From Siderastrea radians (taxonomy: Eukaryota > Cnidaria > Anthozoa > Scleractinia > Rhizangiidae), in the NCBI GenBank assembly GCA_964017195.1, contig OZ024897.1:37667036-37731035 (forward strand): a stretch of DNA of 64,000 bases. Reading direction: 5' to 3'. A program made the position numbers and the translations under genes. The notes beneath the pieces were generated by a model. It was not told where the DNA came from and did no database searches. It saw nothing but the letters and a program-made list of their open reading frames with translations. Below are positions 10,831 to 25,800 of this stretch, one piece after another (positions within the stretch are counted from its first letter, which is position 1; the number at the start of each line of letters is the position of its first letter).

Positions 10831-13800
10831 ATGGTACTATCAGAGATTCCTTCAGCGAGAGCCTTCGAGGCTATTCGTTCCGTAAGTGTGAGCGAACTTT
10901 CGCGGCTGAAGGATGAAGAAGTCAGACCTTTGTTGCCATGTCTGGTTCGAATGGCGTTGTGTTCGCCAGTGGACGAGAGTGCAAAGTGGACAGAGGCTCG
11001 TAAGGAGGTACAGAAACTCTTGTCTGGTTTGGAAGTGGTAAACTCGATTGTGGCGTTGTTGTCAGTGGATTTTAGCCTCCTCGAGCAAGATGCATTGAAG
11101 GAACAGCAGCTGAGAAGAAAAGTTGGTGGAAGTGCGAGCGCTAGTGTTCTGGTTGAGTCCTTGCAAAATGGTCTTGCTTTGGAGTTTGAGCGCAGTGAGC
11201 CCTCAAGGCGCCTTCGCCTCGTGCTGAGCGAGCTCCTGCGTATTATGAGCCAGGTGAGCCCAAAGAGAACACAGAAATTGGCCAGGTCAACGTAGAGATT
11301 TTGACAGATTTTCTAACAAGGTTTAATATTCAGTAGCTATGACCTATGCTCGCCACGAGTCTCTCAGTAGCTCAGTGGCTAGAGCATCCAACCGGTGTAC
11401 GGAAGGTCATGGGTTCGATTCCCGTCGGGGACTATTCCCGTCGGGGAATATTCCATCTTTTCTTAGGTTTAATATTGTTACCAGTTTATACATGTAGGGT
11501 TAGTGTAGCCTGAATTTTAGCTGTTAGAGCAATTTCAGAATGCCTGGCCAACTTCAAATGGCACAAATCTAATACTCCTGTGGTCCCGTATTGAGTTAGT
11601 TAAACAAGTGCTCTTGCAGTCCCGTAGTCTTGTAGTCAACGGCGTGTGCGCAGTGTAGTTGCCCGATTACAGCTATACAGCTATAAAATGTTCAGATTGG
11701 ACAGCTGTAATTGGACACCCACGTGATCACCCTCGTATTACATATCAAATAGGCACACGGAGAACCAATCACAATCAAGCATTTTGTTATAGATACGATT
11801 ATGATAATAACGTAAGTAGAACTACTGCTTGTTTTGCTGAGAACACAGAACAAGAAAGAAACACATTCTCTTTTTGCTTTGCCAATGCATTGATGTATGG
11901 AGTGACATATTGTAGCAATGGCATGGTCTGTTGAACATCAAATTTATGTGTACATTTTGATAACTGCGGGACTGCAGGAGCAGTTTTCAAAGGCAAATAT
12001 TAAGTGGCCGGGTATTCTGAAATCTAGCCTACATTTGTTGCTGTCTCCTTTGGTCACTTACTCCAGAAGTAGACATCTGAATTTGTTAATGATTAATTCC
12101 ATCCAGCGATATCCCTGCCAAAAATCCTGGAAGTGATTTCAATTGGCTGACTTTCAATACAGTGAATGATTTGAATTCGAAGTCACATCATAGATAGATT
12201 GTGTATGATTATCTAGGTCAGTGTAGTTCTGTGAAGTACTCATGGTGATATTGACTGAATGTTTTGACAACCTGTGAGGAAGTCAGCGTCGTTGTCTTGA
12301 GCAAATAGTATTGTCAGTTACTGGTATTAATTTTCCAGTTTTTCACTTGTTTGGTGAATTAAGTCACAATATTACTGGGCATCTGTGGATAAAGCCATCA
12401 TATTATTGTTGTGAAGACTCTTAAAGATTTTATTATAGTGTGTGTCTGTCTATTTTAAGTCAGATTTGTAGGTTTGTTCAGTCCGGGGGGGGGGGGGGGG
12501 AAGCAACTTCCCATACATTCTCTTAAATGAAATCCAAATGGTGTTCTCACAACTTGCAAAGCAGTCTGTGAGGTTCTAGTCAGCGGATATGCCTCCTGCG
12601 CGTGCGCAGATGTTGCATGCTCCAACGGAACTCGGACACTGAAGGGAAAAATTATGGCGGCCAAAGGCGGCGGATTTCGGTTTTGTCCTTTCGTTTAGGT
12701 AATTGACGAATGGACCTTATTTTACACTTTTATCATGTTTTCGTGCTTTTTGCTTTTTATGAAGATAAAAGCTTACTCTTGGAGTTGTTTAGTCGCAAAG
12801 TAGAAAAGTAGCGCTTTGATCAATCCAGTCTGCGCTGATCGACTGTATAGAATCAGGTAGAATTTTCTGAAGTTGGGTTAAAAACTGAGATCGGGTTCAA
12901 AGTACTGAACTGTGAAATGATCTTGTTAACGCATAACTGGATTATTGATAATAAAAGTTGTATTTTATGCGTAGGTATTGTTTCCATTAGGTTATTAGCA
13001 ACTTTGATTGAACTTATTTCCATCAATATTTTTGGCACATTTCTCGTAGCAATTTATTTAGACCACGTTGGAGGAAAACATGCAAACCCAGTACAGCCAT
13101 AACTGTCTCATCTCATGCTTTCAATTCGTTACAGAATGAGATGTAAAAAGAAACACTGGCAGTATTTTTATTTATCACATGCATCAGTTCAGCGGTAGAC
13201 AAAGACCAAAATTATCTCGCGGAGTACAAGAAATAAAATCCTGAATAGTTCAAGCACTTTATCTCGGTGAGAATTTCATTTACGTTGAATTATCTAATTC
13301 TAGCATTCAACTTTGAAACGTTTGTTGCAAACCTGTTCTCCAAGTGTAAACAAGCGAAACGTGACTGCTGTACAGCTCGCAGCTGATCCACTTGCCACTG
13401 CAACAAACAAGACAGTGCTAAAACAGAAGTGTCTTCATCGATGTCGCTTCCATCGAATATTCTCTTGTCCGAAACTGACAGTAAGTTCCATGAGAGATTA
13501 GCCGCTCACCGCTTACTTTCCCCCGACAAAATACACATAAATTTTAAAAACTATTCCAAATAAGTTGATCGCTATGTTGATCCGTGTCGATCGGAAATAT
13601 TTATTATTACGAACACCGCTGTCCACGTTTTGACTGGACCGCTTTGCAAGTTGTGAGAACATCGTTTCTCGGTCCCAGGCCTCGCTTCTTTCCCCCCCTG
13701 GTTCAGTCAGTCTATTGTTTTTTTGTCATCTGTAATGGTAAGTTGTTTTCTAAGGTGTTGGTAGCTGTTGGCTTCAATTCAACATTAAGTTAGTAAGCCA

Positions 13801-16800
13801 GCTTTCTTGAATGAGATGTTTGTAGTAGTCTGTGCAGTATGTAATGCATTTAGCAGAGTCCTATTCAATGCAGTGGATTGCTGAACATCATTTACAAACT
13901 GCACTACTGTGGCACTTCAATGTTCTTGCCTTCTCTACAGAATGACAGCCGAGATCCATGATAAGAGCTACATGCTTTTGTGAAAAAAAAAAAGCTACTA
14001 TGAAATAACAGTAATTCTAACCAGATACTCAATTTTTAGGTGGATGTTAGAGACGAGTTTGTTCCTGAGAAATGTGAACTGTTTGAAAGTGAGGTTTACC
14101 TAGAGGAGGTATCAGACGTGATCTGCATTGCACAGGCAGAGCTTCCTTCTTTGCTTGCACTGAACCAGCTTGCCGAGGCTCTGCTGAGAGTAAAGCATGG
14201 TCCATGGCTGCTCTGTCGACTGGTGGCAAATGCACCTGATAGCTTTGAACAAGGTACTGTTGGGTGGATCTTTTCTACTGGTTATATGTGTATTTATTTA
14301 TTTCACACCCTTTGGGTAGGCACGTGCTCAAGGGATTTATTGTGCAATCGAACCAGTGTAGGTATCGGTTATCATAGGTTCATGTTTTACCTTAGTTGTT
14401 TGTACGTTACACAGTGCCGTTTGGTTTTTGTTTCCCACCCACCCACCCTGTGCATTTCTGCACGAGGGTGGCAGAGAGGTTTATTACTCTTATCATTCTG
14501 AATAAACTTCTCTCTGTGCCAAAATACAAATTGTGTGTTATCTGTCTGGGGTTCAGTTGGGGCATTAAGAGTTAATAAGTTTAATGTTTATTAGCAAATC
14601 TTTCAAACACGTTCATCCAGAAATGGTTGTGTTTTTTAGGAAAAAGGTATCTGATGTAAAGCTAGACTACATAATTTATTTTGGGTGTGTTGGGCAATTC
14701 TTAATTTTCCAGAGAATTTGATCTATTCAGATTTGCAGACGCTAACAACCTAACAATGTTGAAATTTCCTGTTTACAGTGTGCACTTCACTGCTCGAGCA
14801 TGGTGAGGTGCAAGATGAAGGTGATCTTGGTGGAATTGTGCGAACTCAAGTTCTGCGACAGTTGTGTGCCATGAATCCAAGTGCTGCTCTTGTTGTGCAT
14901 TCTAAGGCACTGAAACTCTGCCGCATGCCTGGTCTTGCCGTGGCTCTTATCCTTGACTTTGGTGTTGATGGCAATGGTAAGAGTCAGCAGTTAGTCTTCT
15001 GCAATTGGGATCAAATAAGAGCGAGAGCTGAAAGTCTGTGTTTGGAGAGACAGAGGGGTCTGGAGTCCTGCTTTGCTTGCCCTTCACTTCGGAAGGAAGC
15101 TCATTCCACTTTCTATTTACTGTCATATAATCCTGTAGGCCAAGGGTCATCCTTGACTGATGCGGTTTATTATTTTTTTGCCACTTGCAGGTTCCTTGAG
15201 CTCAAGTGACCTGGTTGCATTTCTCAGTGGGCTTCTACTGGGAGGAGACACAAAGGCTAGAAACTGGTTTTCGTCATTTGTTAGGATAGGTCAGAAGGTT
15301 AGAAAAATGACCTCTGCAGCAAATCTTTGCCCCTTTTTGTTTTACATTCTGTACAACAACATGAGCAAATACTAAAATAATCTTATAATTACACTTCCAG
15401 GGCTTACCAAAAATCCCACCCAGTTGTCCATGACAAGTAAATTTTGATGTTGAACAAACTGAGTGGTACTACCTTTTTGTGCTCATTTGCCCAACATGTA
15501 AGCCATCTGCGAGCTAAACATGTACTGTAAGCCATCTGCCAAATAAAAGCTAAATCCTGGCAGTGACTTAACCAAACGAGAAAGTACAAGTACAAGTACA
15601 ACTCTAGAGCAGTTTTCCCAAAAGACAATCAAGTGTTTCATACATGTAGTTACGGTTGAACTTCTCTGTTATGCTTCAGTCAATTCCAGAAGTGCCCATT
15701 CCCCCCTTGCGGGGGTAAGTGGGGCATTTTTCCTCATTGTCCATCCTGGGGGCCGGGCATTATTTAAACCTGGTACGATACGACGCTCTCGTGATTTTAT
15801 GTCACAGCACTGTCACTTCCATTCAATGATAAGTTTATTGGGCGCGGACGATAAATTTCTGATTAACTTTGTCTGAGAAGGACAAAAAGAGATGGTAGAT
15901 CCACAGAAAAAATGGTCACTGGAGCAATACATATATGTTATTTGCCGACCGGGAGGTCTGTGTAGGGAAAAAGTGTGCCCGTGGTCTAAAACTAAGAAAT
16001 CAATTCATTTTTTTACCTGTACCGTGAGACATTTGAACAGCTTGTTTGTCCCCTCTGTGGGGCATTTGCAGGTGTGTTTTCAAAAAATCCCAATGCCTGG
16101 GGGTTGGCCCAGGGAGTGGGGGGGATGGGCACTGTTGGAAATGACTGATGCATTACAGTGGGAAGATGGTGATGTGAACCTTCCATTTCATTGCATTTTT
16201 CTTTCAGTTCCCATTCCTTTCCTTGCTTGCTCCTATCACTGCCTCCTTTCCTATTCATTTGATAAAATATTTGGCAAGAACGTCATGCTAGCCCACATAT
16301 AAGGCACTAATAACATTACAATCCTATATGAATATATACACCAACTGATTAACAAACCTACCTCCACTAACACACACTTTCCTTCACTTGTACTCACTTT
16401 CCTTCGTTTGTACTCACTTTCCTTCATTTCTACTCACTTCCCTTCACTTGTACTCACTTACCTTCACATTAGTGCCTTATGTGTGGGCTACCATGACGTT
16501 CTGGCCAAATATTTGTTTTCTGTCCCCATTCTCTCAGGTGCCAGTCCTCTGTCCCCTACTAATCTCTCCTGACATAAATTTATGTATCTCACTAAATTCT
16601 TCTCTTTCTCTGTGAAGTCAATGGGTTTTCAAAGGATTAGTTGAATTTTCCAAACAGTCACCCTTCTGGCTTTATAAGGTTGAAGTACCATCCGATTGGT
16701 AGTTAGTGTCTTCATTTTTCAAAATCATTTTTTGTTTTTCTAACCAGTCCAACACTTCAATCTTGTCTTCCCTGCGGAGTCAACTGCTGAAAGAGATGTC

Positions 16801-19800
16801 GTCAATAGTTTCTAGTGGTGTTAAGAAAGGAACAAAATCACAGGATGACAAAGAAGGTGTTGAGGTCACTGTCCACGATACTGTAACTGAACATGGCATG
16901 GAACATCATGATGAAGAAACACTTGAAATACTTCAAGGTGTGTGCAAAATTGATTTAAAATAATAATTAGAATAAATAAAAACAAATAAATAATAATCAA
17001 TAACAAATGAATGACATAACAATAAACTTAATAATATGTAATGTAATAATGGTTGGGTGGATGAATGGATGGGAGTGTATGAAAAACTACTTTTGATATC
17101 GGGTTTGGAATGGCTGTTAATTAGGACACCTTTTCAAGCCTTTGGTATCCATTCAAAGACATAATGAAATGCTGTGCCCCAGAGCTTTGGAAGATTGTTT
17201 TATGTTGATTTAATCCATTTAATAGCCATGGAAGTGAGTACAGATTATGACCTTACAGAAGAGAGTTCTTCAGTGCAGAAGATCACCATAGAAACAGTTG
17301 AAACTGTGGAGATTCGAGATGAAGATGTTATTCAGGGCACTGCCCTGCTGCGACTGTACTGTGCTCTCAAAAGACTAGCAGGAATGAAGCTCAGTCAGCA
17401 GGAAGCAGAGACGTTACTCCGACTCATCACATGTCACCCCCCACCCACTGCCACAGGGGTGAGGTTTGTGGTGGTTGGACTTTGTACCCTGTTGGTCTGC
17501 ACTAACATAATGAGGTAAGGTTTTGCTGCATGTAGTTGTTCACATTTTAATAAAGTGCTTAGTCAGCTAGACTTTTGACGCCAATCCAGATGGTCTCTGT
17601 GCTTTGAGCATTTGCCCTCAAGTAAGTAACTTTACTCCATCTAGGTACTACTGTTGAGCTGTAAGGGTCTGAAATAGATTTGTTGGGATGCAGGAGTAGG
17701 CTTAAAATAGAGGTGGAAATTATGTTGGTATACTTGTGAAACTCATTAATCCAGTCACTAATGACCTACAAAAAGCTGGCAGTATTAAGGGGTGACTGAA
17801 GTAAGGTCATTTTAACTTAAGAAAATAACTGTATGGGTGTTTGTTTGGGCCATAAAATATTGGCTGTTGTAATCAGGTGTCTCTTTAACCCTTTTAGCCC
17901 TATTAGTGGTGAAAATGAAATTTTTCTTGACATTAATCACTATTTGTTCAAACATTCAAGTGATGAGGATAAAGGAAGTGATCATTAAGGATATGATGTC
18001 GTGACATTTAGACAATTCTCCTTACTAGTTCCATAAGACATCTACGGAAAACAGTAAGGAGAATACGCATTTTTATATCAGGGCTTTAAGGGTTAAATGG
18101 GGTGGTTATACGGTAGGGCTTCACCATGCTTAGAACTTTCAAGGCCTAATTGTATGGGATGAAATAGTTGGTGGGAAGCAGGAATCTATTTTGGGGAAGT
18201 GGGATGAAAAACACCAAATCCAACAACTCCATTAATTATTTTACTTCATCTAGTCCAAAGTACGATGAGGATGAAGTTTTGACTGGTATGTGATGACAGG
18301 ACAGGAAAAAAATGCTGCACAAAGTGGGAAATTGGATTTAAAAAGTCTATTTTGGAATCTTTTAAGATCCCAAAATTCCTTTAAAAAGGGAACCAGTGAT
18401 GTTATAACATATGTACCTCAAACTGCTCTAAATCTCTCCCAGAATCCAGTGAAATCTGTAAAATCTTGTATTTGGGTTTTTCTTACTTTTCTTACTTTTT
18501 GTAGAATAATTAAAGCCAAATGCGCTACACTTCGGCATGTTCACGCCAAAAGAAAAACAACAAATTTCTTGGAAAATTTAAATTTCGCGCTAACTGGGAG
18601 CCGTGAAACGTCATCAATCCCAGGGGTCATTGCGTGTTCCAAGATGGCGGCCACAGGCGAACTCGCAGGTGTAAAAGCTTGAAATGTGAAGTGTATTTTC
18701 TGGAAAATCCTTGCGATCTACAAGATTTTACATATTTCACTGGATTCTGGGAGAGATTTAGAGCAGTTTGAGGTACATACGTTATAACATCACTGGTTCC
18801 CTTTAACTGTCAAGAAACTCAACAGCAGCACCAGCAGTCTCCCTTCTAGGGGGAGTAGTATTACCCCTAACCCCATGAGACATTTGACTTCAAAACACTG
18901 TTAACCCTTTAAGCCTCAAGAGTGACAAGCATCTAATTTCTCCTTATGGTATTACTACTTGATCAAACATACAGGTCATGAGAACAAAGGAAATGATCAC
19001 CAACTGAAAAATGTCTTGATTTTTAATCAAATTCTCCTAACTAGTAACATGAGAAATATAAGGAGAATAGTGAGGAGAATATAGATGTTAGTATTGGGGC
19101 TTAACCAGGAACTTTATTACAGATCAAAATTATTTTTTATTTGCAGTTCTCCAGAACATGAGCAAATTGTAACCCAGTGGATCAAGTGGCTGTCAAAAGA
19201 AGATGCACACTATGAAGCTGCAAGTGGAGTCCATGCGTCATTTGGAGAAATTCTTCTTCTGATAGCAATTCACTTTCATGCAAGTCAGATGGAAGCTGTT
19301 GCTGAGCTTGTGTGCTCTGTTCTTGGCATGAATATCAGGCTTGGTTCACTTACAAGAATGAAAACTCTCTTCACCCAGGAAATATTTCCTGAAAAGGTTT
19401 GTAGAGAATGTTACTTAACGTGGCTGTAGACCTCTCGCATAAAAATGCCCCAAGAAAATCAATTGTCACTGTGATGAACTTGCTTTTCTCCACAAATGAA
19501 TCAATACCAATTAGATCAATTCAGTCTTATATCCATATTTTTTTTGTGTTAATTTTTTTGTTCTGTTTTGTTTTTGTCACATGATTGTTACAGACTTGTC
19601 CAGTGATTATCGGGACAGTGTAATCCTTGATAAACTAGCAATATTTTTGAAAATATAATTTTAGTTATGGTTTGGCTTTCCACTTGTATGTAAGAATTCA
19701 AATGGTTATTTAAATTGTGAAAAAGTTAAAACAAAATCAGATGTACAAGAGATATAAATGTTAAATCAATCGTCAACCCCTTTGCATGCTTGTCTATTGA

Positions 19801-22800
19801 CAGGTGGTGACAGCTCATGCAGTAACAGTCCCAGTGACTCCACAGCTGAGCGCTGACGATGCTGGATTTCTGCCAATTCACTGTATGCATCAGCTGCTCC
19901 GCTCCAGGGCATTCACCAAGCATTCTGTGCCAGTTAAGGTCAATTGCAGAATTTTCACCTAAATATTATAAAGTTATCAGAATACTTTGAAGTGGCCTCT
20001 TATAAACTATAGTAGACCATAAATAATACTTTGGCTGGCCAAGAGCCTAATGTATCATTTGATAGCTTGAGCTACAAAGCAAATTTACTATCCAGTTGTT
20101 TTACAGTAAATCCTCTATTAAGCCCCCTGGGGCTTATTTATTTCAAGCACATTTGAGGGGGGGGCAAGCTTATTTAATTTAGTGGTTGGTATTTACCGCC
20201 TGTCTACCAGCAGCACTCAAGATCAAGAATTAGTTGGACATTTGCATACAGAACTGTCGTTTCTGTTGTGTAAATTTTTATCTCGTGAAGGATGTAGCTT
20301 AGAATTTTCACCAATGGGAGTGAGGTTTCTTGAGGACGGACTTGTGGTTCCGGTGCACTATACTGCTTTTTCAAACGACCAGAAGATAGTATCAATTCTC
20401 CATAAAGAACTAGGACGCAAAGTGGAAAAGCTCAAGCACATGAAGTTGGAGGTCATGCAGCCGAAGATCAAAAACAAATCTGAACTTCCAGCACGTGAAT
20501 AAACCATACCGGATCAGTCCACATGAAGTGTTACAGTCGTGATTAATTAATATAGTCTATCATTTATTAATTTGGTTGTGAAGAATAAGGGGGGAGGGGG
20601 GGCTTAATAACCCTTTCTTCCTCTGAAAAGAGGGGGCTTATTAGAGAGGGGAGCTTATTTGAGAGGAGGGGGCTTAATAGAGGATTTATGGTATTTAAAA
20701 ATAGGGTCCAACACCAATACTGTTTTTTTTTATCAAATCAATAGATATATAGTATTTACCGGGTGTAGACGAAAGGAAGCAAATTGTTTGAGAATTGGTT
20801 TGTACACAGTGTTTCTACGCGTGCAAAAACTTGTGATCAAAATTAGAATTAAGTTTAAGCTTACAAGAAAGAGTCACTGGCCAACAGTAGGGGAAAAGGA
20901 TAGACTAACGATAAAACAGGGCTTAAATTTTATCGTAGAGCAAAAAGTGTGAAGAACAAACACTGAAATCTCATAACAAGTTTATAGAGATATTACCGGT
21001 AAACTAAAAAACGAATTTTGAAAAACACCTGCTAACAGGCGAATAAAATGTTCTGCGTAAAGCTTTGTTTTGTTCAACGTAAAATGACACGTTGGAAACA
21101 AGTAAGACTTTCAATGGAAACTACTCACACTCCTTAGTCTCTGCCTCCGATATCTTACCAGTTTAGCATTTGTCCTTTTTCTGTTTGTTCTTGGTCATAA
21201 TTTCGCAAATAGGTGCCTAGAGAAAACTACACCAGAAAACTTGTTGTCAGAAGTTTTTTTCAAAGACACGGTGTTACAAGGTTTAAGCTTATATTTGACT
21301 ATTTTAGCTAAGAATCCTATTGTCTTAAATATAGCTAAATAGAGCAAGATTAGGATAGAAAACTCCATGGAAACTAACCAAATTTCAACTGGCAAACCGG
21401 GAGGTCAAAAGACTAATTTGCAGTGGAGCTGGTCAAGCTTAAGTCCGGCAAATGGCGGGTAGAAACTTAAAACTACAACTCAAAGAAAAGCAAACCAGCA
21501 AGGTTTTGTTTACAAAATCACATGAATACTCGCTTTTTAGAGAACAACCAATCCTTGTATTCTATTGCTGATTTTTCCTTTCACTTTGCCAATTATTATT
21601 GAGGAAAAAGTTCCATTTTAAGAGGCAAAAACCAACATTTCGTTGTGCTGGAGAAAAATGATTTCGCTTCAGGGTTTCCTGTGGATTCTGGACCTAGCAA
21701 CCCAGTCTGGATAAAAGCTGGACTGGCTACACACGCGTAATTAACCAATCAAATTCAAGGATTTAGGATTCCAGACTGCCTAGATGCTTTAGAGAAAAAT
21801 AGAAACAGTTATTGAAGATTGGTATAACTTGAAAATCAAGGAGACACTAAGCAATGATTACTGGAATTCATCTTTGTCAGTCTTTTCCTCTGTGTTTGGA
21901 GGCTGGGGAGGGCAGAGGGAAAGAGGAGACTTTTGATTCCATGTACGATAAAATGTTTCTTAATAAATTACTGAGCTACAGGGAAATCTAGTTTGCCACA
22001 TGTCCTACTGTAGCTTGGTGACAAGAACATCCGATTAGCGTACAGAAGGTCAAGGAGACTCAGAGTTTTTCTTTGGTGTTGAAACTACATATTAAGTTTA
22101 CTCATGTACATATTGCTTAAAAATAATTTTTTGACTCTCTTGCTTGTAATGGTTTGTTATCCTGCAGGACTGGGTGTACAAACAGATCTGTTGTTGCATG
22201 ACTCCCCTCCACCCTCTTGTTGTTCCTCTTATTGAAGCATTTGTTCATTCTGTGATCAATCCTGTGTCCAGCGGCAAATCATTGAAGAACAAGGAAGCTG
22301 CATTCACCCTGCGTGGATTCACTGATGCTGAAGTCATGTCAGTATTTGCAGCAGATCAACAGGCATGTGTCAGATATACTCTGTTACCAATGATCTGTGT
22401 GCCTTTTGTTGACATTTTTACCACAAACATTTTCTCTTTCTGTGTTCAAATTTTTCTCTCTTTTATGGTACTTCCTGCACTTCAGTTTCTGTGTGCCTTC
22501 AGCTCACATGTTGTGTCAGCTTTAGCCAACTCTGCTATCACCCATGTTGTTTATGACTGGCTAGATGGGTTTGCCCACTTTTTTACTTAGTTCCCCTATT
22601 AGTAATTCATCCAGTACAACTTTCCTTAGTGAACAAAACTTGAGGTCTTGTTTTCCCCACAACTGAACTCAAAAAGGAAAACCGATTAAACAAATTATCA
22701 TTACGTGTAGTATGAAATGCAATAATTACACCTAGCATGATGCCATTGAAGACTCAACTCGGCTCAGTGTTCTGCAGGGAAACGTTTCTTGTCTAAGTTA

Positions 22801-25800
22801 ACAACACAGTGGTTGGGATCTAGGTTGACCCACTGATCTTGAGATTAAAAGCCCATTTATCTGTTTTCAAAACTTGTTCAGGAGCAAGGAACTGCTTTCA
22901 GAATCCACGGCCTCCCTCCTGGACCCATAAGAAGGAGCTCAGTGTATGTAGCAACAGAATTATCATCCCGCCTCACATCACAGATTCTGATGTTGTACTA
23001 TGTTCTTACTTATCAAGACTGTCTTCTTTCCAATATGAAGTCTTTAGGTAAGGCACAAACAACTGGAACCAAATAGCCACTGGTGTGTTCTACTCTTCTC
23101 TGCCACTTGTCCATAGATGATAAGTGACAATTTTTATTATGTCTTCAAATGTTTCAACCACCAACACTTTTTATTTTATGTCATCATCTCATTCCTTTCA
23201 ATCATTCCATTTTCAAATTTAGTCTTTTTGGTTTCACTGTGAACGGTTTGAATTAGAAGTCAAATCATAAGTCATTGAAGTATGATTGTCCTGGTGAGTG
23301 TAGTCCTGAGAAGGACTGATTGTGATTAGTCGACGAACTCACGATGCTATTGGTCAGCCACGATGTTATTGGCTGTTAAGACTGTAAAATATGGTTGGTG
23401 CTTTTCGATCCATGTTTTATTGGTCAAATGTAGACTAAATGCCCGTAGGTCTATTGTTTGTATTATATCTTTAAACTTTTCAACCACCAAATCATTTTAT
23501 TTTATATCTCATCTCATTTCAAGGTTCTATTCCCGTAGTAAGTCCAGTATTAGATTTAGTCTATTTGGATTGTTTGGATTTTCATGCTAGCAGGAACATA
23601 AATCTCAAAACAGATCTATCCAGAAGAAAGATGTATAATCATTATGCCACAAGAGTGGGACAAAGAAAAAATCTGAGTCCCGATGGGAATTGAACCCGTG
23701 ACCTTCTATTCACGGGTCAGACGGTCTAAATACTGAACTACTGTAAGACTCATAGTGAGCTAGGTCTTGTTTACTAGGTTTATTGTGACACGCGTCTTGC
23801 ATACTGCTAGGATCAGCAATGTCAAAAGCATCCTGTGTGATGATAGAAAAAGAAAGGTGGTAAATTTTAAGCTTGGTAAATATATACACTGTAAGAAAGA
23901 TGAATCCAAGATCAAAGTTTTGCTAAATGGGATGCACAATGTGAGAGCGGATTCAGACACCAATCTGAACAGTCCAGCTCTTTACGTGGATCGTTTGATT
24001 GGCCTCCTCCTAGATAGAACGTAAAATCGAATTTTCGATCACAAAATGTGGATTTAGATTGGCTAAAAGGAATGCGACTAGACCTAGTTTGGGATTGGGG
24101 TGGGTATTAAGGCATAAAGTGGAGAAGGGTGCGGGACCCACATCTTAAGGTTAAATTGACAATTCTGATGAGGGTCTAATTTGGGAGGTTTGCTAATTCA
24201 GTGGCTATCATGTTTTCTTCCCAGATCCTTTACTTTAACCTCACAACACAATGGAATCTCAACCAATACTAACGCTCCCTCCATTTCATTGATTTCAGTG
24301 TCTAACAACATTCAACCTCAGTGGCTTTCACCCATGCTGCTCTCACAGATCCCCATCAAACACTTGCTGGAACAGGCCAGGAGTCGACGCCAAGAATTCC
24401 GGGGTCTTTATGCTCCCCTGCTGCAGCTAATCAACACCCATTTGCCACACCTTTGTCTAGTAGATGATTGGCTGAGACAGGAGGAGGTATTCACTGCCCC
24501 TCTGTCAGCAGGGTCTCCATTGCCGAATATAAAATGTTCGCCGTCACGCCTACAGGAAGGTAAGTTTGGTGGTGCTTGAGCCACAGGGGATCCACATGGC
24601 TGGATCTGTAGCAGGAAGCATACTAGCCCTGCTTGGGAGGATAGAACAGTGAATCAAAGAATTACTTCTAATGGTTCTCCGGTATCCATTTATGCACCCG
24701 GGTGGAGAGAAAGAATGGTTGTTTATCATTTACAGGGGGAAACCGGTTGGTCGACGATTTGTACAAATGGTAAGCAAAACCTCCCGTAGGGGAAATTCCG
24801 TTCGAGATTAGCATGTACCATTTGTGCAATTCACTCTAATTTACAGAGAGTCTGGTAGACAAAAAGCAAATAGAACACAATTTTTGGATATTCCGGTTGG
24901 GAATTTTGGACTACCTCTCAAGACGTTTCGTTTATTTTGGAAATTTTCCGGTCGGGCAAACCGAAATGGCCTTACCGTTTACAGTCTAACCGAAATTTCT
25001 GGGTTTTTTTCTAAATGGTAAACACTCAATGTGGATTCTTAAATTCTCAATCTCCGTCATTGAATTTCTCGCTTTGAATTCTCATTGGCTTACCGCACGC
25101 AGATTATCAGTGAACAACTCCGATTTTTACCTTATAAGGAAATTGAATGCCACGTGCAGTGCAACGACGATCAAACGTGTAGTTGAAAGATACGCCAAAA
25201 AGATCATTAGCGCTTACAGAGGTTGGGAATGTAATAAAACAACGCGCTCGCTGGATATGTGGTGGCTGTAACCAATTTGGCGCTTTGTGCCTTGTTGGTT
25301 ATTTTAACAGCACGTAAAATCCAACGCGCGCTGTTGCGAAAATTGTTAAATCGAATTTAAGAAAACAGCACGAGGGCAGAGTTAGGTTATAACCACTGAC
25401 CTTGAGACTGACTGGAAAAGACGTCTGTGTTGGTGGGCCTACAAGACCTATCTTATGTTTCATGGAAGCATGTGGGCATCTGTGACACTGTCTTTTGTCC
25501 AGTCTTACACATTGATCGTTTCTCGTCCAACAGCTCTGTCATTACTGCCAGACAATCCTTGTTCTGCGCTGCTGTTACTCAGAAGACTGTTACGACTAGA
25601 CCCCAGTGCCCTAATCCCTTACATGGATGTGCTGGTCCAGGCACTGACGAAATTGCTGGAGCCTGGGGTCCCGCGGCGAGTGCAGACACTGTGCTGTGAA
25701 CTGTGGACGAAGGTTAACACTGTCATACCTCGCAAGTAAGATGAATATATTTTAAAAAGACCAGAAACTGGGGACCAAAACTGTCGATAACCTGAGGAGC

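Noticed and set aside
11359..11432. Functional tRNA gene
   Set aside because: A and B boxes are good, but the anticodon stem does not pair and the 3' part is duplicated. A SINE head is the simpler reading.
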